Assembly (NCBI RefSeq): GCF_009363795.1
Contig: NZ_CP045420.1
Span: forward strand, 3,019,001 to 3,083,000
Length of the DNA stretch: 64,000 nucleotides
Source of the DNA: Palleronia sp. THAF1
GTDB lineage: Bacteria; Pseudomonadota; Alphaproteobacteria; Rhodobacterales; Rhodobacteraceae
Reading direction: 5' to 3'
Under the pieces are notes generated by a model that ran no database searches, was not told the origin of the DNA, and was given only the letters and a program-made list of their open reading frames with translations. Shown piece after piece: positions 1 to 7,967 of the stretch. The position numbers and the translations under genes were made by a program. The first letter of the stretch is position 1. Each line of letters opens with the position of its first letter.

Positions 1-399
1 GCTTTGGATGTTGGGTTCGATCCGCGTATCCAGTGGTCCAAACCGTTCGGCTTCCACGACTATAACGCACTGCAGATGAACGCCTTTTGCGCGATCTCCG
101 ACTCGGGCACGATTGCAGAGGAAGCATCGATCCTCGGCTTTCCTGCAATCACCCCGCGCGACGCAATCGAGCGGCCCGAGGGGCTGGACGTCGGCTGCCT
201 GATCATGACCGGCCTCGACCGCGACACAATCCTCTCGGGCGTCGTCGCAATCACCCAAGCCTTTGCAGAGCGAGAGGCTCGTGACCTGCCGCATTCCGTA
301 CCGGCAGACTACTGTGTCGCCAATACGTCCGAGCGGGTCGTCAATCTGATCCTCGGCACGGCACGCTTGTCGAACCAGTGGGACGGGATCCGCAGCTGA
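1..399 (+). CDS. wecB: UDP-N-acetylglucosamine 2-epimerase, C-terminal part (5' cut by window)
   Basis: The last 132 residues of a non-hydrolysing UDP-GlcNAc 2-epimerase, which interconverts UDP-GlcNAc and UDP-ManNAc in the cytoplasm. Seen: the family signature around SDSGTIAEEASILGFPAI, followed by a RPEGLDVG segment equivalent to the usual nucleotide-binding RPE motif. The reading frame is open from base 1, so the start lies upstream of the window. The stop overlaps the next start (TGATG), so it is the first visible gene of the polysaccharide operon. Epimerase identity is firm; whether the substrate is exactly UDP-GlcNAc is inferred from the family. Confidence 0.88.
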   Translation, partial: ALDVGFDPRIQWSKPFGFHDYNALQMNAFCAISDSGTIAEEASILGFPAITPRDAIERPEGLDVGCLIMTGLDRDTILSGVVAITQAFAEREARDLPHSVPADYCVANTSERVVNLILGTARLSNQWDGIRS

Positions 400-1574
400 T
401 GGCATTCGTGCTGATCGTCCACCGCTACATTTGGCCGTCCGATGCCTCGACCTATGCCGCGATGTTGCGCGACATCGCCGAGCTGCATGGGGCGGAAGGC
501 GACCGGGTCGCGATTTGCACCGCCTTTGCGAATAAGGCAGAGGCCGCGGCGCGGCAAGACTGGGCCGATGCGGAGGGGATTCAGCTGCACCACACTGAAT
601 TGGCCCCTGATCGCGGGCGCACATCCCTTTCGCGACTGGGCGCGATGTTGCGTTTCTCGGCTTTCGCCCTGCGGGTGGCGCTTCAGGTGAAGCCCGACGC
701 GATCACGGTGACCTCCTATCCGATCCTGACCCCCGCTTTGCCACTGGCAATCTGGGCTAAGGCGACCGGTCGGCGTGTGCTTTTCCACGTCCAGGATATT
801 TTCGCGCAAAATTTGATCACGACAGGTGGTGCATCCAGGGTCATCGGGCGACTCTTGCACCGGCTCGAACGGATGATCGTGCGTCGCGCTGACGTGGTCG
901 TGACGTTGTCTGCAGACATGAAAAAGTCACTTGGCGACGACACGCATATCGTCGAGCGACAGAACTACACCCCCACCGATGGCGCAATCCTGTCGCCCCA
1001 GCGCGATGCGCCTCTTTTCGTTTATGCAGGTAACCTTGGCGCGCTGCAAAACCTGTTGCACTTCATCAATGCCGCGACCCAAGCCCGCAAAATCGTGCCT
1101 TTTCGCATTCTTCTGCTGGGTGGCGGCTCTATGGCAGAAACGCTACACGACAAAATTACACGCAAGGGCCTAGATTTCATCGAGATGCGTGGGCCTGTCT
1201 CACGCGATGAGGCTGCGCAAATCGTGGCCGATTGCGACATCGGCGTGGTCTCAGCGCAGGCTCATCTTTTCAGTTACGCCTACCCCAGCAAGGTCTTCAC
1301 GTATTGGGCATCCGGCCTACCGGCGCTTGTGATGACCGAAACCGACTCGCAATTGGCGGCAGAGCTTGAACGCGACGGCTTGGGCCGCGCAGCGTCGCCT
1401 GTGAACACGGACGCCGCCGCCAAGACCATCGTTGCAATGGTGCGTGACTGGAAAATCCAAAGGCCCGACAGACAGGCAATCGCGGCCATCTCCACCGCCG
1501 CGTTCGGTCGTGATGCGTTCCTGAACGACTACCGGGCCCGCATCCGTCCGATGTGGCTGGGAGAATCCGCATGA
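399..1574 (+). CDS. Glycosyltransferase family 4 protein (WcaI-like)
   Basis: A 391-residue GT-B fold glycosyltransferase that probably adds a sugar to a lipid-linked repeat unit at the cytoplasmic membrane. The N-terminal half has the FVLIVHRYIWP opening common in WcaI-type enzymes. The C-terminal half has the GNLGALQNL acceptor/donor hinge and the donor-binding stretch FSYAYPSKVFTYWASGLPAL, where an ExxxxxxxE motif is usual but the first Glu is replaced. The ATG at 399 is chosen because it overlaps the upstream stop; a GTG at 378 would add seven residues. Donor and acceptor sugars cannot be read from sequence. Confidence 0.82.
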   Translation: MAFVLIVHRYIWPSDASTYAAMLRDIAELHGAEGDRVAICTAFANKAEAAARQDWADAEGIQLHHTELAPDRGRTSLSRLGAMLRFSAFALRVALQVKPDAITVTSYPILTPALPLAIWAKATGRRVLFHVQDIFAQNLITTGGASRVIGRLLHRLERMIVRRADVVVTLSADMKKSLGDDTHIVERQNYTPTDGAILSPQRDAPLFVYAGNLGALQNLLHFINAATQARKIVPFRILLLGGGSMAETLHDKITRKGLDFIEMRGPVSRDEAAQIVADCDIGVVSAQAHLFSYAYPSKVFTYWASGLPALVMTETDSQLAAELERDGLGRAASPVNTDAAAKTIVAMVRDWKIQRPDRQAIAAISTAAFGRDAFLNDYRARIRPMWLGESA

Positions 1575-2410
1575 CTCCCCCACCCGTTTTCTTGATCGGT
1601 GCGGCGCGGTCCGGCACCAAGATCCTGCGCGATATACTCGCAAGCTCGGACGGCGTTTCTGCTGTGCCATACGATGTGAATTATGTCTGGCGCTTCGGCG
1701 CCGAAGACGTGTCACATGACCGGCTGGATCCATCGGAGCTAACCGAGCGGCGCGCTGCCTTCATCCGGCAAACCCTGCCGCGACAGGCTAAGGCGGCTCC
1801 CGGTGACGTGATCTTGGAAAAGAGCGTTTCCAACACCTTGCGCGTGCCTTTTGTGGACGCCGTGTTCCCAAATGCCGCATATGTCCATTTGGTGCGCGAC
1901 GGGCGCGATGTAGTGGAAAGCGCGATGCGGCAGTGGCAGGCCAAGCCCGACTTGCGCGCACTTTGGACCAAGCTGCGCGGGATGCCCTTGTCAAATGCTG
2001 GCTACGCAATGTGGTTCGGCGGCAACTTGCTGAAAGGGTTGGTATCCGGTCGCGGTGGCGGTAAGGTCTGGGGGCCGCGTTTCGACGGTATTGAACGGAT
2101 CGCCGAAGAGGACGGGTTGGCGGCGGTCTGCGCGTATCAGTGGGTGTGCTCGGTGCAGCAGGCGACCGCAGATCTTGCCGAGCTGGGTGATCGTGTTCAC
2201 GAAATCCGCTACGAACGCCTCGTCGATGCGCCCGACACAGTGGTTGGGTTGGCACAGGCACTGGACCTGCCCGACCCCGATGCGGTGCGCGACACCGCGC
2301 ATGCCAGGTTACGTCCGCAGCGCTCTGGCTGGGCCAACCTACCGCGTGCGCAGCAAGACACCATCATGGCAATCATCGGCCCAACCCTTGCCGAACTGGG
2401 ATACACATGA
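1571..2410 (+). CDS. Sulfotransferase family protein
   Basis: A 279-residue cytoplasmic sulfotransferase expected to move sulfate from PAPS to a hydroxyl or amine acceptor. Seen: the 5'-phosphosulfate-binding loop near the N-terminus (GAARSGTKILRDIL), and the 3'-phosphate-binding segment YVHLVRDGRDVVESAM near residue 110, both in the order typical of P-loop sulfotransferases. The ATG overlaps the glycosyltransferase stop (ATGA), so the two are translationally coupled. Position inside a polysaccharide operon suggests that a repeat-unit sugar is the acceptor; that is inference. Confidence 0.82.
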   Translation: MTPPPVFLIGAARSGTKILRDILASSDGVSAVPYDVNYVWRFGAEDVSHDRLDPSELTERRAAFIRQTLPRQAKAAPGDVILEKSVSNTLRVPFVDAVFPNAAYVHLVRDGRDVVESAMRQWQAKPDLRALWTKLRGMPLSNAGYAMWFGGNLLKGLVSGRGGGKVWGPRFDGIERIAEEDGLAAVCAYQWVCSVQQATADLAELGDRVHEIRYERLVDAPDTVVGLAQALDLPDPDAVRDTAHARLRPQRSGWANLPRAQQDTIMAIIGPTLAELGYT

Positions 2411-3561
2411 ACCACTCGAACGTCCCCTTCTTCCGTCCAAGCATCGGCGACGCCGAGATTGACGCCGTCACCAAGGTCATGCGATCCGGCTGGCTGACCA
2501 CGGCATCAGAGGCGCCGGCTCTGGAGAAGTCGTTCGAGGAATATCTCGGCGGGGATGTCCACGCCCTTGCCGTCACATCCGCGACCGCTGCCCTTCACCT
2601 TGGTCTGGACGCGTTGGGGGTCGGCCCCGGTGACGAGGTGATCCTGCCCACGCTGACCTTTACCGCAACCGCAGAGGTTGTGCGCTACATGGGGGCAACA
2701 CCGGTGCTGGTCGATATAGACCCTGCAACATTGTGCCTGTCGGTCGACGGGGTGCGTACAGCGATCACGCCGCGCACCAAAACGGTCATGCCGGTCCACT
2801 TCGCCGGACGCGCCTGCGATATGGCTGGATTGCGCGCTTTGGCTGACGCGCACGGCCTGACGATCCTTGACGACGCGGCGCATGCACTGCCTGCGAAAAC
2901 AGGGGGCGCGTTGATCGGATCGGCGGCTGCACAAGCGGACGCTACGGCGTTCAGCTTTTACGCCAACAAAACGATGACGACAGGCGAAGGCGGCATGCTG
3001 ATCGTGGCCGACGCCGACCGCGCCGCGCGCAGCCGCACCATGCGCTTGCACGGGATCGACCGGGATGTGTTCAAACGGTTTACCGACACAAAGGCACCGT
3101 GGATCTACGATGTCGTGGCGCCCGGCTTCAAATACAATCTAACCGACATGGCTGCCGCGATCGGTCGCGTGCAGTTCTCTCGCCTGTCCGAGTTCCTAGA
3201 TGCACGAACGACGCGTGCCGCGATCTACGATGATGCCTTGTCCGATCTTCCGCTGACGCTGCCGCCGCATGCCGCGCCCGGAGACATGCATTCGTGGCAC
3301 CTTTATTGCGTGCGGATCCGAGAAGACGCCCCTCTGAGCCGCGACGCCTTCATCAATGCGATGAAGGACGAGGGGATCGGAACGTCCGTTCACTACCGAC
3401 CCCTTCATCAAATGACCTACTGGCGGCACTTGGTCGACAAAGGGAAATTCCCAAATGCGGACGCCTATTTCGAACGCTGCGTCACGTTGCCCTTATTCAT
3501 GTCGATGACAGATGATGAGCAGGCTCGGGTCATCACGGTCGTGCGGCAAATTCTTTCGTGA
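2407..3561 (+). CDS. DegT/DnrJ/EryC1/StrS family PLP-dependent sugar aminotransferase
   Basis: A 384-residue enzyme that transaminates a nucleotide-linked keto sugar. Seen: cofactor and dimer motifs TSATAALHLGLDALGVGPGD, PTLTFTATA, the aspartate-containing ILDDAAHALPA, and the PLP Schiff-base lysine at residue 188 within FYANKTMTTGEGGM. The full family length is present. It starts with ATGA overlap on the sulfotransferase. In capsule or O-antigen operons such enzymes make amino-deoxy sugars such as N-acetylbacillosamine or perosamine; no matching dehydratase is visible in this window, so it must be upstream or elsewhere. Confidence 0.9.
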   Translation: MNHSNVPFFRPSIGDAEIDAVTKVMRSGWLTTASEAPALEKSFEEYLGGDVHALAVTSATAALHLGLDALGVGPGDEVILPTLTFTATAEVVRYMGATPVLVDIDPATLCLSVDGVRTAITPRTKTVMPVHFAGRACDMAGLRALADAHGLTILDDAAHALPAKTGGALIGSAAAQADATAFSFYANKTMTTGEGGMLIVADADRAARSRTMRLHGIDRDVFKRFTDTKAPWIYDVVAPGFKYNLTDMAAAIGRVQFSRLSEFLDARTTRAAIYDDALSDLPLTLPPHAAPGDMHSWHLYCVRIREDAPLSRDAFINAMKDEGIGTSVHYRPLHQMTYWRHLVDKGKFPNADAYFERCVTLPLFMSMTDDEQARVITVVRQILS

Positions 3562-4247
3562 CACGTATCTTCGACATCATCTTTTCAGCCGTAGTGCTGA
3601 TTTTAGTCTCTCCGATCCTGATCGGTGCCGCAATTGGCATTCGTGTCAGCTCTCCGGGTCCGATCTTCTATCGCGCCCGTCGAGTTGGGCGAAAGGGTGA
3701 GGTGTTTTCGATGCTGAAGTTTCGCACTATGCATATCTCGGAAGGTGGATCGGTCATAACCGCCTATCGTGACCCACGGGTGTTCGAACTCGGGCGGTTT
3801 CTAAGAGCAGCCAAGGTTGATGAGTTGCCGCAGTTCCTAAACGTGCTGCTGGGCGATATGGCTGTAGTCGGACCGAGACCGGAAGATCCGAAGATCGTCT
3901 CTAAGGCATATACGGACTGGATGCGCGAAACTCTTGATGTGCGACCGGGCATCACCAGCCCCGGCGCACTATTCTACTATTCCTATGGCGAAGACTTGGT
4001 AAGCGCCGCCGATGCCGAGGGCAGCTACATCCGTGAACTTCTTCCCCCGAAGCTTGCTATAGAGCGCGCCTATCTCGAGCGCGCGACACTAGTCTCGGAC
4101 ATTGGTGTCATCTTGCGAACGCTTTTCGCAATCGTCGGAATGATGATCGGCAAAACCGTGCCACCGGTCGATCAGGATATTGACCGAGCAGAACGGTGGT
4201 GGCCCAGCGTTCGACTTGCAATACCGCGTCCACCCCATCAGTCCTAA
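3558..4247 (+). CDS. Monotopic undecaprenyl-phosphate sugar phosphotransferase (PglC-like)
   Basis: A 229-residue initiating transferase that moves a phosphosugar from UDP-sugar to undecaprenyl phosphate. Seen: an N-terminal hydrophobic re-entrant helix (about residues 5-27), then SPGPIFYRARRVGRKG, the MLKFRTM motif, and the catalytic Asp88-Glu89 dyad in AAKVDELPQF, followed by VVGPRPEDP. This is the short catalytic-domain form, without the long WcaJ membrane extension. GTG start overlaps the previous stop (GTGA). It fixes the cluster as a lipid-linked repeat-unit pathway. Confidence 0.9.
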   Translation: MTRIFDIIFSAVVLILVSPILIGAAIGIRVSSPGPIFYRARRVGRKGEVFSMLKFRTMHISEGGSVITAYRDPRVFELGRFLRAAKVDELPQFLNVLLGDMAVVGPRPEDPKIVSKAYTDWMRETLDVRPGITSPGALFYYSYGEDLVSAADAEGSYIRELLPPKLAIERAYLERATLVSDIGVILRTLFAIVGMMIGKTVPPVDQDIDRAERWWPSVRLAIPRPPHQS

Positions 4248-4281
4248 CGACACCGCAGTATATAGATTGGGCCTTGGCCAC

Positions 4282-5037
4282 ATGAATATCCTCAGACGAC
4301 ACCCATTTCCGCTTCGCTCTTCGTACCGTCGCGTCTATCCTAGGGTGAACGATCTGTTTTTTCGTACCGTTCATGTGAATGAATTTCCCAAGTCTGGCGG
4401 TACATGGGTTGCTCGGATACTGGCCCACGCCTTGGACTACCGTTTCGATGACAACCGATGGCCTGCGCCGGGCAACGCAGTTATGAAGCACCATCGCCTG
4501 TCATTCGGCCAACCGGCGACGCTGTGCGTCGTACGCGACCCAAGAGATGTTGCGGTTTCTTTCTACCACCACTGTCGAACAGTCTATCGCGACGAGGGCT
4601 TCAACGAGGCTGCCGTGGCAATCATGCGAGACAAGGTTTTCCTAACAGATCGCTCAGAGGAAGAAGAACTCGACGCATTCGTGGGCATCATCACCGGATC
4701 TCCGGTGTTTCCAGCCTTCACGTGGAGCGCGTTCTACACGCATCCTAGCCGGTCGAACGAACGACTGGTCAAGTACGAAGACCTTCGAGACGACGCGGCT
4801 ACAGTTCTCAAAGATGCGTTGAAGGCATTGGACATCAACTTCGACTCCGCTCGCGTCAATGACGCCGTCGCCGAACATGATATCGACCGACTCAGGTCAC
4901 GCGGCGAGAATGTCGGCGAAGGGAATTTCATAAGACGTGGCAAGGTTGGCGGCTGGCGGGACTCCCTGTCTTCAAATGCTGTAGCGCGGATCGAAGCAGA
5001 GGCCGGGTCACTTCTGGCTAAACTTGGCTATGCCTGA
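4282..5037 (+). CDS. Second sulfotransferase domain protein
   Basis: A 251-residue protein with the P-loop sulfotransferase 5'-PSB motif EFPKSGGTWVARILAHAL and the 3'-phosphate motif LCVVRDPRDVAVSFYHHC, followed by LVKYEDLRDD, a classical sulfotransferase C-terminal element. It resembles the Sulfotransfer_1 type more than the gene at 1571, so the two are probably not recent duplicates. The ATG at 4282 lies 34 bases after the previous gene; an in-frame TTG at 4180 would overlap that gene by 68 bases and is less likely. It probably sulfates the same polysaccharide at another position (inference). Confidence 0.82.
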   Translation: MNILRRHPFPLRSSYRRVYPRVNDLFFRTVHVNEFPKSGGTWVARILAHALDYRFDDNRWPAPGNAVMKHHRLSFGQPATLCVVRDPRDVAVSFYHHCRTVYRDEGFNEAAVAIMRDKVFLTDRSEEEELDAFVGIITGSPVFPAFTWSAFYTHPSRSNERLVKYEDLRDDAATVLKDALKALDINFDSARVNDAVAEHDIDRLRSRGENVGEGNFIRRGKVGGWRDSLSSNAVARIEAEAGSLLAKLGYA

Positions 5038-6176
5038 TGGCCATCGCCCGATCCGCCATCTTTGTTACCTTTCCCTTCGCTGCGTCCTTCGCGGTCATCC
5101 TTCTGATTTCTAGGTTTTATTCCGGAAGTGAACTTGCCGGGTTCTTTCTGTTTCAGGCCATTTTCTTACCGATCGTCACGTTGCTATCGCAGGTCAGATC
5201 CCTCATCAGCTTTTTGGACATGCGGGCGCCCGCCGCAAACGCGGGCCTTGATGTCATTTCTGTCCTTTTGGCAATAGCGGCCCTTTCGCTTCTAGGAAAA
5301 GAGCTGATCTCAGCCGGGGCCGTTGCGCTGTATGCGCTCTCGATCCCGCTCGTTGCACATGGTCAGGCCGCCTTGGCTTCGATCCAGCGCCGTCGTCAGG
5401 CGCGGCGATGGGCGATCCTGCCAGTCGCAATCGCGTTCGGTCGGGTTCTGGTAATCTGGGTTGCCATTAAAGCCGAAACGGTCGAGCCAGCAGGCCCTTT
5501 TCTTGCCAGCGTCCTCGTCCTAGTGCTACCCATCCTGCTTGTTCGCCGCATCGAAGCGCAGGACTCGCCAAAGACCAAGCCCATCGCTCTGAGTGACTTC
5601 GGAGCAATGCTTACGTTTTTTGCGACTGGCGCCGTGTTCTTTCAGATCGACAAATACGTTCTGGCGATATTTGAGGCGCAGACTGAAATTGTCTTGGCAG
5701 GAGTGGTTGCAACCTTGGTCCTGTCTCCGATGTCCATCCTTTTCGCTATTGTCTATCGTGCTGATCTTGCGTCGATCTATGGAAGTGATAACCGCGATCA
5801 GCCCTTCCGCACCGCCCTATTTACCCGAAGCGCGACCCGTTTCATCACTGCCGGCACAGGCTATATTGCTTTGCTGGGCCTCTACTGGACACCGCTGACT
5901 TCAACGCTTTTCCCTGTCTTCTCCGGTTCAGCTATCTGGCCAATACTGATGGGAGCAGCGGTCATACTCGACAGAATTGGCTTGCTTACCGTCTACATTT
6001 CAGGACGCTCGGATATGTTTCGGCGTGCGTCGATTGCCAAGTTTGTATTGATCGCTCTAACGATAGTTCTGATGCTGTTGTCGCTCCAGTTCTTCGATCT
6101 GAATCTGACGCATCTTTTTGCGGCATACCTGATATCTTCTGCGATCTGGCTAGTCCAAGTCTGGAGGCTGCGATGA
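5037..6176 (+). CDS. Wzx-like polysaccharide flippase (multi-pass membrane protein)
   Basis: A 379-residue integral membrane protein with about ten hydrophobic segments from residue 5 onward and no soluble domain. Few sequence motifs exist in this family. The call rests on topology, length near the 400-480 usual for Wzx/MATE-like exporters, an N-terminal pair of helices beginning in a PFAASFAVILL-type stretch, and its position between the transferases and a polymerase. It would move the finished lipid-linked repeat unit across the inner membrane. ATG overlaps the previous stop. Codon use and base composition are visibly more AT-rich here than in the metabolic genes downstream. Confidence 0.68.
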   Translation: MAIARSAIFVTFPFAASFAVILLISRFYSGSELAGFFLFQAIFLPIVTLLSQVRSLISFLDMRAPAANAGLDVISVLLAIAALSLLGKELISAGAVALYALSIPLVAHGQAALASIQRRRQARRWAILPVAIAFGRVLVIWVAIKAETVEPAGPFLASVLVLVLPILLVRRIEAQDSPKTKPIALSDFGAMLTFFATGAVFFQIDKYVLAIFEAQTEIVLAGVVATLVLSPMSILFAIVYRADLASIYGSDNRDQPFRTALFTRSATRFITAGTGYIALLGLYWTPLTSTLFPVFSGSAIWPILMGAAVILDRIGLLTVYISGRSDMFRRASIAKFVLIALTIVLMLLSLQFFDLNLTHLFAAYLISSAIWLVQVWRLR

Positions 6177-7423
6177 CACGGACGTTTTCGCCGCTGCTCC
6201 TTCTTATGCTGGGTGCGTTCGTATTCGAATACTTGGTTCGGTTGCCGTATGTCCTTCACGTCTCGCGTTCGCCAGAAATGGGCAATTCGGCTTGGATAAA
6301 CGCATTTTCCAGCTTTCCAGCCGCAGAGATCATTTTCTACGGATTAACGCTGACGACCCTAACTCTGCTCGTGGTTCTTGGCAGCACACTGATCGCAGGA
6401 GCGGCACAACCGTATGAGGTCTCCGGCAGCGGCTGCATACCAATCCCGTCTCTTCTGCATGTTGTAGCGGCCTTCACGATAGCCGCTGCGGGGCTTGCCA
6501 TCCTGTCGATCGGCATCAATGCTCTATTCGACGCCTTCTCTAGTAAGAGATCGGAATTGGGCGAACGCGGCCTGACGTGGGTCCTCTTAAAGATCGCGGT
6601 GTTCAATCACTTCATCGCCTGCTTGTATTTCATTCGTATGTCGCAGACGCGAAGCATGGTTGACCGTATCATGTTTGTTGCGACAATTATCGCCCTGATT
6701 CTACCCGCGTTAGTATTCTCGCAGCGATCTATTCTTATCGTGTTCTTTCTGGAAATCGTTTACCTTCAGCTCTTGCTTGGATCTTTTAGAGTTAGGCGTG
6801 TCGCGCAGATCGGTCTCGTCGTTTTTGCGACACTGCTCTTGGTTTCGATCCTCAGGCCGTCTGTGACGTTTTCCTCCAACTTCGAGGCTATCGCATTTGG
6901 ATTGGAAAAGATTGCTCAGTCTCGATATTTCTTCGATTTCACAAAGTTGGGTAACGTCTACCTCTGGGCCAGCGACCAGAATTGGCTCGGACCGATTTCG
7001 GTTGGGTTCATTTTAGAACCCTTTTTTGGTGACGACGTTCTCTTCTACAAAGAGATTGGCCCTTTGATCGCAGAGCGGGTCTATTTTTTCCGCGCAGTCA
7101 ATGGCATCACCCCAGGTGTCGTTCTAGAATCTTTACTATCGTTCGGATTAGTGTTCGGCTTTATGTTCTTTGGCGGAATTGTTTACGTGGCTTACAGGCT
7201 GGAGCGGCGTATCTTCACTGGTCGTGAAAAGGCTGGATGGGCGGCGCTCTACTGGATCATCGTGCTTGGCAAGTTCCCGTTGCTCTTGAACTCCTCCCTA
7301 GGAGCCTTCGCTTTCCAGCTAGTCTTGGACAGCAGCATGTTCATGGGAGTTATGATGTTGTTGAGCGTTAGGACATCGCACAGAAGGAACGTGCGACCGA
7401 CGTTGAATACCCGCATGAGTTGA
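6173..7423 (+). CDS. Wzy-like oligosaccharide repeat-unit polymerase (membrane protein)
   Basis: A 416-residue protein with about ten hydrophobic segments and a longer loop near residues 235-300, a layout expected of O-antigen or capsule polymerases. No diagnostic motif is visible, and Wzy proteins are poorly conserved. The assignment depends on topology, its ATGA overlap with the flippase, and its place as last gene of the operon. It would join repeat units on the periplasmic face. Alternative: an unrelated membrane protein of the cluster. Confidence 0.6.
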   Translation: MTRTFSPLLLLMLGAFVFEYLVRLPYVLHVSRSPEMGNSAWINAFSSFPAAEIIFYGLTLTTLTLLVVLGSTLIAGAAQPYEVSGSGCIPIPSLLHVVAAFTIAAAGLAILSIGINALFDAFSSKRSELGERGLTWVLLKIAVFNHFIACLYFIRMSQTRSMVDRIMFVATIIALILPALVFSQRSILIVFFLEIVYLQLLLGSFRVRRVAQIGLVVFATLLLVSILRPSVTFSSNFEAIAFGLEKIAQSRYFFDFTKLGNVYLWASDQNWLGPISVGFILEPFFGDDVLFYKEIGPLIAERVYFFRAVNGITPGVVLESLLSFGLVFGFMFFGGIVYVAYRLERRIFTGREKAGWAALYWIIVLGKFPLLLNSSLGAFAFQLVLDSSMFMGVMMLLSVRTSHRRNVRPTLNTRMS

Positions 7424-7506
7424 GCCTTCGGTTGAAAACCATAATTTCTTTGCATCTTTTTAAAGCGGCGAGTTGCTACTGAGGCCTTGATGGGATGACG
7501 TTTCGT

Positions 7507-7529
7507 CAATCTATCATCTCGACAGATTG
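7507..7529 (+). repeat. Inverted repeat between polysaccharide operon and next gene
   Basis: CAATCT and AGATTG face each other with an 11-base spacer in the gap between the polymerase gene and the small secreted protein. No T-tract follows, so it is not a convincing terminator; it may be an operator half-site pair or chance. Confidence 0.25.
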
Positions 7530-7589
7530 TTCGGAACCATCTAAGAGCTGCTCGAAGGAGAATGACCGATCCTACCCAAGAGCAGCTGC

Positions 7590-7946
7590 ATGTGGTTCCG
7601 CACTATCGCTACCGTCTCATTTCTGACGATCCCAACCTGCGGAGGTGCCAGCGTGTCTCAGGTTACTTATGATTGCACGGGCGCACCGCCCTCCATGTGC
7701 CAAGCGTTCGAACAGGCACTTCTGGACGTGGGTGCACCTTCTGCAACGCAGAACAGCAATTCGCCCGATGTAACGCTGGTCGTTATCAGTCTCTCCGAGA
7801 ACCTCATTCGGCTGCGGATCGATCAACGCGCCGCCGCCGGGCAGGGCGAGGAAGTCATGCATATCGTTTCAGATCGCACGTTCGGTGCCGATATGTATCT
7901 CGGGATCGTTGCCAACGCCCTTAGAGCGAACTCAATATCTTTCTAA
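7590..7946 (+). CDS. Small putative secreted protein upstream of the metalloprotease
   Basis: A 118-residue protein of unknown function. The first 18 or so residues are a short hydrophobic leader (FRTIATVSFLTIPTCGGAS) that could be a signal peptide. The mature part has two cysteines in DCTGAPPSMCQAF and then an alternating hydrophobic pattern (VTLVVISLSENLIRLRI) suggesting a small alpha/beta domain. It ends 21 bases before the serralysin gene and runs in the same direction, so the two are likely co-transcribed. Serralysins are often encoded with small periplasmic inhibitors; this one does not show a recognisable Inh motif, so that role is only a guess. Confidence 0.6.
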   Translation: MWFRTIATVSFLTIPTCGGASVSQVTYDCTGAPPSMCQAFEQALLDVGAPSATQNSNSPDVTLVVISLSENLIRLRIDQRAAAGQGEEVMHIVSDRTFGADMYLGIVANALRANSISF

Positions 7947-7967
7947 TATTCTCTATGGAGCTTCCCC

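Noticed and set aside
7562-7672. 36-codon frame starting one base after GAAGGAG
   Set aside because: Start codon too close to the Shine-Dalgarno and product without features; the overlapping frame at 7590 has a leader and a stable domain pattern.
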